Shown here piece after piece: positions 19,535-28,452 of a stretch of 64,000 nt of DNA. Source of the DNA: Nitrosomonas eutropha (GTDB lineage: Bacteria; Pseudomonadota; Gammaproteobacteria; Burkholderiales; Nitrosomonadaceae); assembly GCF_003201195.1 (NCBI RefSeq), contig NZ_QICQ01000013.1, forward strand, positions 1 to 64,000, read 5' to 3'. The notes under the pieces were generated by a model. It was not told where the DNA came from. It was given only the letters and a program-made list of their open reading frames with translations, and ran no database searches. Numbering within the stretch: position 1 is the first letter of the stretch; the number at the start of each line of letters is the position of its first letter. A program made the translations under genes and the position numbers.

Positions 19535-19724
19535 TTTCTATTCTTTTGCCCCATGGATACGCGTGGTACATTTTATAGTTTATAACTTTTACATGTATTT
19601 TACTTTTGGATGTAGTGATTAAGGAGTCTTTGTACCGATAACCATCATTGATCCAAAAATTATGATTTCTTTAATGTTTCCTAAAATTTTATCAATTTCA
19701 GGCAAAACATAGCTTTTTTTCCAG

Positions 19725-20029
19725 CCATTTTCTGCTTCAAAACGCACTACTGGATATGGCTTTGCTCACGGTTTCAAACAAGCTATATAGCTGCTCAATA
19801 CCCGTATCTTGCCCTGGTAACCCTGTGCCAGTATCTCCTGATAACATTACCGCTGTAAATCCAGTCAGGATGTGCGGCCTGGATGCGCTGCTGAATATAG
19901 GCTTTAAACGGGTCGAGTTTGCTGTAACGCGGCATCACTTGATCGTCGAGATATTTTTTAACCGTATTGCGTGATATACCAGTTTGCTTTAATCCTCTTT
20001 CCCTGTTTCTTTAATACCCTAATGGTCAT
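19725..20029 (-). pseudogene. IS21-family istA transposase remnant (N-terminal part)
   Basis: Reading the minus strand from ATG 20029 gives fragments of an IS21-type IstA: MTIRVLKKQGK, then (frame change) TGISRNTVKKYLDDQ, KLDPFKAYIQQRIQAAHPDW, then (frame change) ILAQGYQGKIRVLSSYIACLKP, a stop codon, and AKPYPVVRFEAENG. The order and spacing match the helix-turn-helix and the start of the integrase region of IstA. At least two frameshifts and one stop are present; the DDE catalytic part and istB are absent. 20041-20100 probably contains one IS end (runs such as GTCATTTTTC on the minus strand), but the exact end is not certain. Confidence 0.8.
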
Positions 20030-20099
20030 TGCCCTCTCCTGTGTTAACAATAGAATAGCAGCCACTTCGTAGAAAAATGACCAACTTAATTCAGGGGGG

Positions 20100-20234
20100 C
20101 AAAATTACATTGCAGTTGCCAGTCGTAAGGCATACCACCTGGGCTTGCCACTGCCGGACGGACTCACACTGGCTGCTCACGACTGGCAACTGGCCCTGCC
20201 GAGCGACGCGCTTGCCCGTTTACCCTTAACCTAG
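20100..20234 (+). pseudogene. orphan 45-codon gene tail beside the IS remnant
   Basis: An open plus-strand reading of 44 residues with a natural-looking C-terminus (SRKAYHLGLPLPDG, HDWQLALPSDALARLPLT, stop at 20232-20234) begins exactly where the IS-like sequence ends. It has no start codon of its own. It looks like the 3' end of a gene cut by the IS insertion; the family was not recognised. A 14-bp inverted repeat lies inside it. Confidence 0.4.
20113..20192. repeat. 14-bp inverted repeat next to IS remnant
   Basis: CAGTTGCCAGTCGT at 20113-20126 is perfectly complementary to 20179-20192, with 52 nt between. No T-run follows. It could fold as a long stem-loop or be a scar of a mobile element; function unknown. 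Confidence 0.6.
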
Positions 20235-21677
20235 TGTGGTGATACTTGTGTGGAGGCGGCCAAATCCTCCGCAGGATGCGGCGTACTTCTAGGATCGCTG
20301 CGACGTTTTCCTGCACGCTTGTGGCCTGAGATGATGATTTTTTCAGATACAGCGTCCGGCAGGTGCGCGCTGCGATACGGTACCAGGCCGGCGTCGGAAT
20401 CGGCCAGCGGCCCGTCGGCATTGGTGCGGGCAATGATGGAATGGTAACGTACCTCGGGTGAGATCGGCAGTTTTGTGGCAGCCTGAACAAAGGGATCGTC
20501 CTGATTGAGATGGTCAATGCTGTTCAGGGTTCCTTGCAGATAGCCATCCTGAGTCTGCCCTGTGGCCTGAACTGAAGGGACCACGGCGTCGGTCACGGCT
20601 TCCTGCGCCGTCAATGGCAACCGAAACAAGCCGGACAGCCAGCGCACAGGTTGGTAGCCAGCGATTGCAGTGCCCCGGTGCAGGGTCGCGATAAAAATTG
20701 CACGCTCAATACCGGCAAGGGATTCGAAGCGCAACATGGGATCCAGCAGCGTGCGCTCGGGGTCGTTCTGGTTCGGGTCGGTTCTTGCATCGGCCATGGC
20801 CCAGTCGTGCAGTTGATTGTCAGCCGATGAGACCAGCAGGCGAGCAATCATTCCCCCCATGCTATGGCCGATGACCACCATGTTTTTCAAGGTGGACACA
20901 GTGCCGTCCGGATCAAAGTGATCACGGGACTGAATCAGCAACTGGCGAATGGCTGCATGATGATGATGATGCGGCGTTGCGGATGCAGCACGGCCACCAG
21001 CTCTGCGCCGAATCCGGCGCGGCGATGCATGCTGCGCACGCCCTGGAAATCCAACTGTGCCGCCGGCAGCAATTTTTGCGGCGCGGTCACGCTGGTAGGC
21101 AAGCGTGCCTGCAGGCGAACGCGCACGTGCCAATTGTCCCTGCTCATGGTGGTGCTGGCGGTATCCTCAATGTGAGTTGCCGTCGTTGACTGAGCGCCGT
21201 GGGCCTGGAACAGTCGGATAACAACGCGACGTTGTACCAGTCACGGACCTGCGCCTGGCGCTCGTCAAACGCACGCTCGCCTGGCGTGTGTTCGGTGAAA
21301 AAGAGGTATGCCCAGGCGTGGCGTGCTGTCTCCAGCCAGGGTTGCAGGCCTGCGGCTGCGGAGTTTGCAGACCTTGCCGGCTGTGCTGCCATGGCCTGCT
21401 GCAGCCAGAGTTCGGCCAATGCGGAACCTGTCTTCATTCGACAAGCCGGGTGCCGCAGCCAGCGCCGGAATGGCAGGTACTTGAGGATGGCGTGGCGCAC
21501 GGCTGCAGGTCCAGGCCGCTCATGCTGAGGGTCTGCATAGTCGACGCGCTGAGGATCCTGCTGCTGAGAATGTCGGCACGCTGGCGCGCCACATGTTGTT
21601 GCAGCTTGACCGCATTGATGTGCACCGCCGGCTGCAGCTCGCTGCGTATCGAGCAGCGAGTCAACCGTATGCATCAT
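20231..21677 (-). pseudogene. alpha/beta-hydrolase (lipase/esterase) pseudogene, multiply frameshifted
   Basis: The minus strand from ATG 21677 encodes pieces of one hydrolase in shifting frames: AVHINAVKLQQHVARQRADI and STMQTLSMSGLD (21450-21640), ARHAWAYLFFTEHTPGERAF (about 21290), DNWHVRVRLQARLP and LDFQGVRSMHRRAGFGAELV (about 20990-21130), the nucleophile elbow VVIGHSMGGMIARLL (about 20850), ATLHRGTAIAGY, and IISGH joined after an extra A to SVQENVAAILEVRRILR (about 20270-20330). At least four frame changes are needed. The central 300 codons are still open, so a truncated product could be made, but the N-terminal half is lost. It directly follows the LOG pseudogene and may once have been in its operon. 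Confidence 0.75.
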
Positions 21678-21687
21678 GATCCCAGAT

Positions 21688-22110
21688 TCAGCGATCGACC
21701 GCTGCTTTGTGTTCATGTCCTGCTGCCTCGTTGATATAAAAGCGTTCGAGGGTAATGAGGATTTCCTCGGCTTCGTCCGCGCAAGTGAACAAGTCGAGAT
21801 TGGATGGAAAGACATAGATTCGTCGAGCAGAAGATCGAAATCAATCATGTGACGCCAGAACGTGCAGCCCACCAGCACCAGCGGAATCCGCTGCATCTTG
21901 CCGGTCTGGATCAGGATCAGCACCTCGAACAGCTCATCGAGCGTTCCATAGCCACCAGGGAAAGCCACCAACTCCCTTGCGTGCAGCAAAAAGTGCATCT
22001 TGCGCAGTGCGAAATAGTGGAATCGGAACGTCAGTTCCAGGCACATGCAGGGGGTTGGGTGCTTGTTCGTAGTGGTGTGCTTGATCGACCCGGCCACGGG
22101 CTCTGGCAAG
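21688..22110 (-). pseudogene. LOG-family (lysine decarboxylase-like) pseudogene
   Basis: The minus strand carries the core of a Rossmann-fold LOG protein: EQAPNP, then after a frame change LTFRFHYFALRKMHFLLHAR and AFPGGYGTLDELFEVLILIQ (the PGGxGTxxE phosphoribohydrolase signature), QRIPLVLVGCTFWRHMIDFD, and after another frame change PSNLDLFTCADEAEEILITL to a TGA at 21688. The N-terminal Rossmann strand was not found. At least two frameshifts. Intact members release cytokinin-like bases from nucleotides. 22111-22334 upstream holds no recognisable gene, perhaps further decayed N-terminal sequence. Confidence 0.75.
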
Positions 22111-22334
22111 CTCTTGCCTCAGCCCAACATCCTCCGGATTGGTGCGCATCAAAATCCGCCAGGAGGTTCATTGCTCATTCGCCAAAAATCCGGCCAGCGC
22201 AGTGCATGGCCATACTCGGGTACCGTAACCTGTTAGCATCGCAAAATCCAGCACCAGCATGGGCAGGCGTCCTTGTTTATTGGCACCGGGGCAGATGATC
22301 GTTCTCCATGGCGATGACATACACAGTCCAGATC

Positions 22335-23459
22335 TCATTGTAGGCGTCCTCGGACAAATACGGTCGCCATCGTGAGTGTCACCGCGGCGATCACTGCCAG
22401 TGGCCACAGGCTGGCAAGAATGTCTCCTGGCGGCATCGCCTTGAGAAAACTGCCTTCGATGATGACCAAGAAGTGCGTCAGCGGAATAGCCTGGGCCAGC
22501 CATTGCAAGACGGCAGGCATGTTCTCTACTGGTGTGGCAAAGCCGGAGATCAATACGGTCGGTACGCCAATAACGAATCCACCCAGAATGGCCTGCTGTT
22601 GCGTCATGCTGATGGCAGAAACCACCAAGCCGATTCCTACTGCCGACAGGATAAACAGGATGAGTCCGATGAGTAATAATCCAAATGATCCCGTAAATGG
22701 AATGCGAAAAAACCAGATTGCCATGCTGATCATTAAAAGTGCGAGTAAGGTGCTGATGACCAGTGCCGGTAGTGATTTAGATAAAATAATTTCCAGCGTT
22801 GAAGCGGGCGATACCAGCAGTTGATCGAAGGTTCCAAGCTCGCGTTCCCGGGCAATAGAAAGTGCTGTGATCATGAGTGCACTAAAAAAGGCGAGTGTAC
22901 CGGTTAAACAGGGAACCATGAACCAGAGATAAACCAGATTGGGATTGAACCAGTGACGTACCACTACGGATGTTTCCGGTAGTGGAGTAGGATCAGCTGT
23001 AAAGTGAATGTTTTTGGCGATGACGGAGAGATAACCGACAACAATCTGGCCGGAATTACTACGGCGACCATCGACTAATACCTGTGCACGGCCACTTCCC
23101 TCAATCGCAACAGTACGAGAGAAATCAGATGGAATAGCAATGGCAGCAATTACTTTGCCTTGTGCTAGTTGCTCACGTAACACCGTATTACTGTGGACAT
23201 GATGAACCTGTGTAATGAAGCGGGCAGCTTCCAGGCGCCATACGACTTCCTGTGCCTCTCGTCCCGTATCCTGGTTATACACAGCAATATCGACATTGCT
23301 TACTTCCAGGGTAGCGGCGTAAGAAAATATCAGCAGTTGTAACAATGGTGGCACAAACACTACGACTCGGTTACGTGGATCACGCAGGATACAGAGCAGC
23401 TCCTTGACGAACTGAGCGTACAGGCGAATGAGAATAACGCGGAAATGCTGGTAAGACAT
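22335..23459 (-). CDS. ABC-2 type permease, YbhR-like
   Basis: 374-residue inner-membrane subunit of an ABC exporter. One N-terminal TM (VVVFVPPLLQLLIFSYAATLEV), a large periplasmic domain (residues about 45-170), then five C-terminal TMs including the LGTFDQLLVSPASTLEIILSK coupling segment typical of ABC-2 permeases (ABC2_membrane_3). It ends a five-gene set (TetR, HlyD-like, dual ATPase, two permeases) that matches E. coli cecR-ybhGFSR in order. 5 nt from the upstream permease gene. E. coli YbhFSR exports cations and antibiotics such as tetracycline; the substrate here is inferred only loosely. Confidence 0.9.
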   Translation of the reverse strand: MSYQHFRVILIRLYAQFVKELLCILRDPRNRVVVFVPPLLQLLIFSYAATLEVSNVDIAVYNQDTGREAQEVVWRLEAARFITQVHHVHSNTVLREQLAQGKVIAAIAIPSDFSRTVAIEGSGRAQVLVDGRRSNSGQIVVGYLSVIAKNIHFTADPTPLPETSVVVRHWFNPNLVYLWFMVPCLTGTLAFFSALMITALSIARERELGTFDQLLVSPASTLEIILSKSLPALVISTLLALLMISMAIWFFRIPFTGSFGLLLIGLILFILSAVGIGLVVSAISMTQQQAILGGFVIGVPTVLISGFATPVENMPAVLQWLAQAIPLTHFLVIIEGSFLKAMPPGDILASLWPLAVIAAVTLTMATVFVRGRLQ

Positions 23460-23464
23460 CGTCG

Positions 23465-24613
23465 CTACTCCAAACTTTTACGTGTGTGGCGCTGCGCAAT
23501 CAGAAAAAACACCAGGCCAATTGTCGCCATACCGATCAGATCAGGGATAAAAACACCCCAAATATCGCCTGCCAGGAATATTGTTTTCAGTGAAGAGACG
23601 AAATAACGTGCTGGAATCAGCCAGGTAATTGCCCGGACAGGGGCGGGCATAGCATCGATTTCGAACAGAAAACCAGATAGCATAAATGCAGGTAGATAGC
23701 CGGAAAACAAGGCTAGTTGTGAAGCAAGGAACTGGTTGCGTGTTAGTGATGAAATCAATAATCCCTGACCCAGAGCCGGGATCATGAAAACAGCTGAAAG
23801 CAACAACAGAGCAAGCAGTGAGCCTCGTAATGGTACGTCAAATAGGAATACGGCTAGCGTTGCTGCCATCAGTGTGGAAAGCATGCCTAGTACGAAATAG
23901 GGCAACAGCTTGCCGGTTAAAATTTCTAGCACGGATGACGGTGTGGACAAGATAACCTCCATTGTGCCGCGCTCCCATTCACGAGCCACTACTAGCGCTG
24001 TCAACAGGGTGCCAATAATAGTCATGATGATGGCAATGGCGCCTGGTACCAGTGCGCGCCGGCTGGCCAGTTCGGGGTTAAACCAGTAACGCGGCTCCAG
24101 TTGAACCGCCGGTATAGGAGTTATTCCAGTAAGATCAGCTGCCCAGGTTTGTATCACTCCTTGGCTGTAATTGGCAACAAAATTGGCCGTGTTGGGTTGT
24201 GAACCATCAGTGATAATCTGCACCAGTGGTTGGCCTGTTTCCGCAAAATATTGCTCAAAATTCTGTGAAATGACGACATAACCACGTAATTCTCCACTAA
24301 CTAATTTTTCGGCGACTTCGCGACGATCATGTGCGTAGGTTACATCCAGATAAAGCGTGCCGGAAAATGCTTCTGCCAGCGTGCGTGCGATTGCTCCCGG
24401 GGATTCCAGCACGACACCGATGCGCACATGGCGCACATCCAGTGAGACAGCATAGGCAAATAGAAACAGTAGAATCAGTGGCAGCACTAGAGCGATCAGC
24501 AACGTTGATGGATCACGCATAGCTTGCAGACTTTCCTTACGTACCAATGCAAGGAAACGCACCGGATCAAAACGGCGTACTGTTATTTGTTCCTGGTTAG
24601 CTGTATTACTCAC
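23465..24613 (-). CDS. ABC-2 type permease, YbhS-like
   Basis: 382-residue ABC-2 membrane subunit, paralogous to its downstream neighbour: N-terminal TM (LLIALVLPLILLFLFAYAVSL), periplasmic domain to about residue 180, and five C-terminal TMs, with WERGTMEVILSTPSSVLEILTGK as the cytoplasmic coupling segment. The start overlaps the end of the ATPase gene by 4 nt (ATGA). With its partner it would form the heterodimeric channel for the dual ATPase. Confidence 0.9.
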   Translation of the reverse strand: MSNTANQEQITVRRFDPVRFLALVRKESLQAMRDPSTLLIALVLPLILLFLFAYAVSLDVRHVRIGVVLESPGAIARTLAEAFSGTLYLDVTYAHDRREVAEKLVSGELRGYVVISQNFEQYFAETGQPLVQIITDGSQPNTANFVANYSQGVIQTWAADLTGITPIPAVQLEPRYWFNPELASRRALVPGAIAIIMTIIGTLLTALVVAREWERGTMEVILSTPSSVLEILTGKLLPYFVLGMLSTLMAATLAVFLFDVPLRGSLLALLLLSAVFMIPALGQGLLISSLTRNQFLASQLALFSGYLPAFMLSGFLFEIDAMPAPVRAITWLIPARYFVSSLKTIFLAGDIWGVFIPDLIGMATIGLVFFLIAQRHTRKSLE

Positions 24614-26397
24614 GCTTCCGCTTCATCAGCTAGTGCTGAAGTTTCTATCAGGTGAATAAAAGCATCTTCCATGGTTGGATCAGAGCAATCAGTGTTGGCC
24701 GCATTTTTTTTCAGTGTGTCAGGTGTATCTAGCGCGATCAGGCGCGAACGATAAAGCACAGCTACACGGTCACAATATTCAGCTTCATCCATAAAATGGG
24801 TGGTCACCATAATGGTGACCCCTTTACGCGCTAGACCATTGATATGCGTCCAGAATTCACGACGTGTGATCGGATCAACGCCTGAAGTCGGCTCATCCAG
24901 AAATAGTACAGGTGGACGGTGCATCAGTGCGCAGGCCAATGCCAGGCGTTGTTTGTGTCCTAGTGGTAATGAACCAGGCGCGGCGGATAACCAGTTGCGC
25001 AGATTGAAGATGTTGATCATTTCTGCAATGCGCTCGCGCCGCGTGACCTTGTCTAATCCATAGACACCTGCTGAGAATTCCAGATTTTGCTGTACTGAGA
25101 GCAACCCATAAAGTGAAAATTTTTGTGCCATGTAGCCTAATTGTGCCTTGGCAATACCAGGTGCTCGGCGTAGATCCAATCCGACTACATGCGCCTCACC
25201 ACTGGTAGGTTTAAGCAACCCACACAGCATTTTAAAGGTGGTGGATTTGCCGGCGCCGTTAGGGCCGAGCAAGCCGAAGATTTCGCCCTTTCGCACCTCG
25301 AAGCTGACATTGTCGGTGGCGGTAAAGTCGCCGAAGCGCTTGGTCAGGTTGTGGCACGACACGGCAATATCCGAACCGAGCTCAATCGGCGGCAGACGTT
25401 CAGCCAGGGTTGAAGTGCCGCCAGGGCCGCCGCCAAGCAGATCGATGAAAGCATCTTCAAAGCGCGCGGGTACCGGTACCAGGTGTACTTGCGCCTGATC
25501 GGCCAGTGCCTGGATTTGCTCTGTACTCACACCCACGCGCAGCACCACGCGTACACCGGCACCCTGGATCACTCCATCGCTTACGCTGTCGAGATTGAGC
25601 GCTTCAGTAAGGATCGATCGGCGCTGGGCACCGACATTTTCGAGTCGGAAACTGCGGCCCTCAAGCTGTGCAGTCAGATCTTGTGGAGGACCATCGAACA
25701 GGAGTTTCCCTTGGTTCAGCAACAGCACGCTTTCACAGCGCTCGGCCTCGTCGAGGTAGGCGGTGGACCAAACCACGGCCATGCCCTCGTCGGTGAGCAC
25801 TTGCACCATGCGCCACAAATCTTGACGGCTGACTGGGTCGACACCCACTCCGGGCTCGTCCAGTAGTAGTACCTTGGGTCGTGCCATGAGCGCGCAGGCT
25901 AGTCCGAGTTTCTGCTTCATGCCACCGGAGAGCTTGCCGGCGAGGCGCTTGGTGAAGGGTGCGAGCCGCGTGAAATCGAGCAATTCGGCAAAGAGATCAG
26001 TGTTATGGTCGGCATCCATGTCGCGTAACTGCGCGTACAAGCGCATGTTCTCCATCACCGACAGATCTTCATACAGGCCGAAGCGCTGCGGCATGTAGCC
26101 ACTGACCACATGAATGGCATCATTGTCTGTCACAGTATCAAAACCGGCCAGCGTGGCATGGCCGCTATCCGGTTTGAGTAAACCAATTAGGATACGCAAC
26201 AAAGTTGTTTTGCCCGCACCATCCGGGCCAACCAAGCCAGTCAGGCAACCATAGAAAATTCTGGCACTCAGGTTGTGTAGGGCGTGTACATTACCAAAAG
26301 ATTTATTGAGTTGATCAATAACAACGGCTGCATTGTCAGGTGTGGCAATAGTAGAAATAGATGGATCCGCTGCAGCATCCATATCAGAAGTCATCAA
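24610..26397 (-). CDS. ABC transporter dual ATPase, YbhF-like
   Basis: 595 residues with two nucleotide-binding domains in one chain. NBD1: Walker A GPDGAGKTT, signature LSGGMKQKLGLACAL, Walker B VLLLDEPGVGVDP. NBD2: Walker A GPNGAGKST, a degenerate signature LPLGHKQRLALACAL, Walker B VLFLDEPTSGVDP, and H-loop TTHFMDEAEYCD; NBD1 has AYLDEAERC in place of a histidine H-loop (STAYLDEA). The asymmetry suggests one strong and one weak ATP site. It overlaps the HlyD-like gene by 14 nt. In this order (adaptor, dual ATPase, two permeases) the system equals E. coli YbhGFSR. Confidence 0.92.
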   Translation of the reverse strand: MMTSDMDAAADPSISTIATPDNAAVVIDQLNKSFGNVHALHNLSARIFYGCLTGLVGPDGAGKTTLLRILIGLLKPDSGHATLAGFDTVTDNDAIHVVSGYMPQRFGLYEDLSVMENMRLYAQLRDMDADHNTDLFAELLDFTRLAPFTKRLAGKLSGGMKQKLGLACALMARPKVLLLDEPGVGVDPVSRQDLWRMVQVLTDEGMAVVWSTAYLDEAERCESVLLLNQGKLLFDGPPQDLTAQLEGRSFRLENVGAQRRSILTEALNLDSVSDGVIQGAGVRVVLRVGVSTEQIQALADQAQVHLVPVPARFEDAFIDLLGGGPGGTSTLAERLPPIELGSDIAVSCHNLTKRFGDFTATDNVSFEVRKGEIFGLLGPNGAGKSTTFKMLCGLLKPTSGEAHVVGLDLRRAPGIAKAQLGYMAQKFSLYGLLSVQQNLEFSAGVYGLDKVTRRERIAEMINIFNLRNWLSAAPGSLPLGHKQRLALACALMHRPPVLFLDEPTSGVDPITRREFWTHINGLARKGVTIMVTTHFMDEAEYCDRVAVLYRSRLIALDTPDTLKKNAANTDCSDPTMEDAFIHLIETSALADEAEA

Positions 26398-27424
26398 CTG
26401 GCAGATCAGTCGCAGGATGCGTATCTACCGCTACCGTAACCGTAACCGGCATCCCCTGACGTAGTGCTGGATCAGCATCGTTCACTACAATCCGTAAGCG
26501 ATAAACCAGATCGGTACGTAGTTCAATAGTTTCCACTGTTTTGGGGGTAAATTCAGCGCGGGGTGAAATAAAACCGATCTGGCCATGGTAGGTTTTTTCC
26601 GAGGAATCGCTCCGCACCCGAACGGGAGTGCCGGGAGCAATACGGCCTAATACAGTTTCATTAATATAGGCGCGCACATAGACTGGATAATCAAGACTCA
26701 AATTGTAGATGGTGTTCTGACTGGTTACCATGCTGCCAGGCTCTCGGATACGTGCAATCACCGTGCCATTACTAGGTGCAAAAAGTTCGGTATCTGCCAG
26801 TGCAGTAGCAGCCTGATCCCGCGCGGCCATCGCAGCTGCCAGCCGGGCTTCGGCTGCGGCAATGTCTTCCTTTCGAAACCCTTCTTCTGCCTGAGATAAG
26901 GCCGCTGTGGCTGCTTTGACTCCAGCGACAGCCCGATCACGTGCAGCACGGGTATTGTCTACATCTTGCTGACTGCTGGCTTTGGAAGGCAGCAGTTTAC
27001 GTGCACGTGCATAATTACGCTCGGTCTGATACGCAAGTGCCTGTGCCTGTTTGAGCGCTTCTCGTGCCTGGGCGACTTCTTGTGGGCGTGAGCCGCTATG
27101 CATCTTGGCCAGCTCTGCCTGCGCCACCTGCACGGAGGCTTCTGCTGCCGCAAATGCTTCCTGATACGGTTGAGCATCCAGTGTTGCCACCCGTGTGCCG
27201 GCGGCAACAAAGTCTCCCTCATCAAACAAAACTTGCTCAACTCGCCCAGGTTGGCGGAAAGCCAGTTGTACTTCCCGAATATCGACATTGCCATACAGAT
27301 AGAGCAGATTCTCATCTTGATCAACATGCTGCATCCACAGGAATGTGCCACCGAGACCTAGAGTAGTAACCACCACGATGACGATGATCAGCTTTGTGGC
27401 GCGAGCGAAAATGATTTTACTCAT
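26384..27424 (-). CDS. HlyD-family membrane fusion protein, YbhG-like
   Basis: 346-residue adaptor for the YbhFSR-like exporter. N-terminal signal-anchor (LIIVIVVVTTLGLGGTFLWM), lipoyl half DIREVQLAFRQPGRVEQVLFDEGDFVAAG, a long Ala/Glu/Gln-rich coiled-coil hairpin (about residues 75-215), second lipoyl half LFAPSNGTVIARIREPGSMV, and beta-barrel GTPVRVRSDSSEKTYHGQIGFISP. It would connect the inner-membrane channel with the periplasm or an outer-membrane channel. First structural gene after the regulator; the gap to the regulator gene is 85 nt. Confidence 0.92.
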   Translation of the reverse strand: MSKIIFARATKLIIVIVVVTTLGLGGTFLWMQHVDQDENLLYLYGNVDIREVQLAFRQPGRVEQVLFDEGDFVAAGTRVATLDAQPYQEAFAAAEASVQVAQAELAKMHSGSRPQEVAQAREALKQAQALAYQTERNYARARKLLPSKASSQQDVDNTRAARDRAVAGVKAATAALSQAEEGFRKEDIAAAEARLAAAMAARDQAATALADTELFAPSNGTVIARIREPGSMVTSQNTIYNLSLDYPVYVRAYINETVLGRIAPGTPVRVRSDSSEKTYHGQIGFISPRAEFTPKTVETIELRTDLVYRLRIVVNDADPALRQGMPVTVTVAVDTHPATDLPVDDF

Positions 27425-27509
27425 TGCACGCCTTTCATGTGCTGAAGCCGGAGTTTTATGGTGCTCTGGTTCGACGTTGGCAGACTGGATGTACTAACAC
27501 AGAGAGTTT

Positions 27510-28118
27510 TCATTTTGTCGCTCCAATACCACGGCGATAGATGGCAAACACGGCTGGTGCATCGCGTCGAATCTGATTGACCTTGCCGGCCAACAGTGCC
27601 TGCATGACCAATCCCTGGATAGTGCCTATGAACAACGTAGTAGCGGCATCCACGTTCAGCTCTGCGTCTAGCTCACCCTGAGCTTTGCCAGCTTCCACCA
27701 GGTGACGCAGCCGCTGTCGGTACTGACGGATCAAGGTCTGCGCCATATGCTTGGTGAGCGTTTCACCAGAGCGCTGTAATTCTCCAAACAGCATACGTGG
27801 CACACCAGGGTGTTTGGCGACAAAGTCGATATGTGTCATAAACATGGCTTCGAGCGCTGCTGCAGGGGATACAGCGTCAGCTGCCGCCTTGTCCGCACTG
27901 GTCAGCAAGCGTTTGCCAACCCAGGACACCGTTGCTTCCAAGATGGCGTCCTTGGTGGGGAAATGACGAAACAACGCGCCCTGCGTCAAACCCATCCGGT
28001 CAGCAATGGCTGTGGTTGTGATCTCGGCCGGGTTCTGCTCGGCAGCCAAATCGAGCACTGCTTGCACTGTGGCTGCTCGTCGCTCTTCAGCGGACAAGTA
28101 TTGAGGACGCTCATTCAC
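27510..28118 (-). CDS. TetR/AcrR family repressor, CecR-like
   Basis: 202-residue regulator. The N-terminal helix-turn-helix is ITTTAIADRMGLTQGALFRHFPTKDAIL (about residues 34-61), the classic TetR signature; the C-terminal ligand domain is helical and ends in a basic segment. By position it is the E. coli CecR (YbiH) equivalent that controls ybhGFSR. A short palindrome at 28138-28151, 20 nt upstream of its start, is a candidate operator for autoregulation. Confidence 0.9.
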   Translation of the reverse strand: MNERPQYLSAEERRAATVQAVLDLAAEQNPAEITTTAIADRMGLTQGALFRHFPTKDAILEATVSWVGKRLLTSADKAAADAVSPAAALEAMFMTHIDFVAKHPGVPRMLFGELQRSGETLTKHMAQTLIRQYRQRLRHLVEAGKAQGELDAELNVDAATTLFIGTIQGLVMQALLAGKVNQIRRDAPAVFAIYRRGIGATK

Positions 28119-28137
28119 TGCCTACACCTTTAAAGTA

Positions 28138-28151
28138 AGTAATTGATTACT
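28138..28151. promoter_or_regulatory. candidate TetR-type operator
   Basis: Palindrome AGTAAT-TG-ATTACT, 20 nt upstream of the cecR-like start and embedded in AT-rich promoter sequence. Short AT palindromes with this architecture are common AcrR/TetR operators. Only one copy was seen; it is inference from position and symmetry. Confidence 0.45.
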
Positions 28152-28381
28152 ACTTTAGCATGAAAAATAACTTTGGTGAAAGATAGAATCCACTAATTTG
28201 GAGAAGAATGAGTGTGGCATAATTTTTCCTGATTAGAAAGATGGTTCAGCCAAGCCCGATTTTTCTATGATAAGGCGCATAGTGACCCAAACAAGCCTAT
28301 CAAAGCTCTGGTTTTACGCACAAAGCGGTTTTTAACTGGGCTACTGCTGACCTCGCGCCAGGTTGTATAGTCACTTCCAAC

Positions 28382-28425
28382 GGATTGAGTAGCGCCCGGT
28401 CACCCGACTGGGCGCTACTCAATCC
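28382..28425. repeat. inverted partial CRISPR repeat forming a 16-bp hairpin
   Basis: 28389-28414 equals the first 26 nt of the CRISPR repeat as read in the array's own (minus) direction, but here it is on the plus strand, so it is inverted relative to the array. Its flanks are symmetrised: GGATTGAGTAGCGCCC (28382-28397) pairs perfectly with 28410-28425, leaving a 12-nt loop (28398-28409). It lies 27 nt beyond the last repeat at the trailer end. No T-run follows on either strand. It may be a boundary element, a terminator-like stop for array transcription, or the relic of an inversion. Confidence 0.85.
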
Positions 28426-28452
28426 CGGCGCGCTCCACCGGATCATTCTCAT

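Noticed and set aside
20113-20192. Integron attC site
   Set aside because: Stem length is suggestive but the conserved attC core triplets and an integron integrase are absent.
20864-21734. Several plus-strand frames rich in Cys, Arg and His
   Set aside because: Antisense shadows of the lipase pseudogene; the minus strand carries the recognisable motifs.
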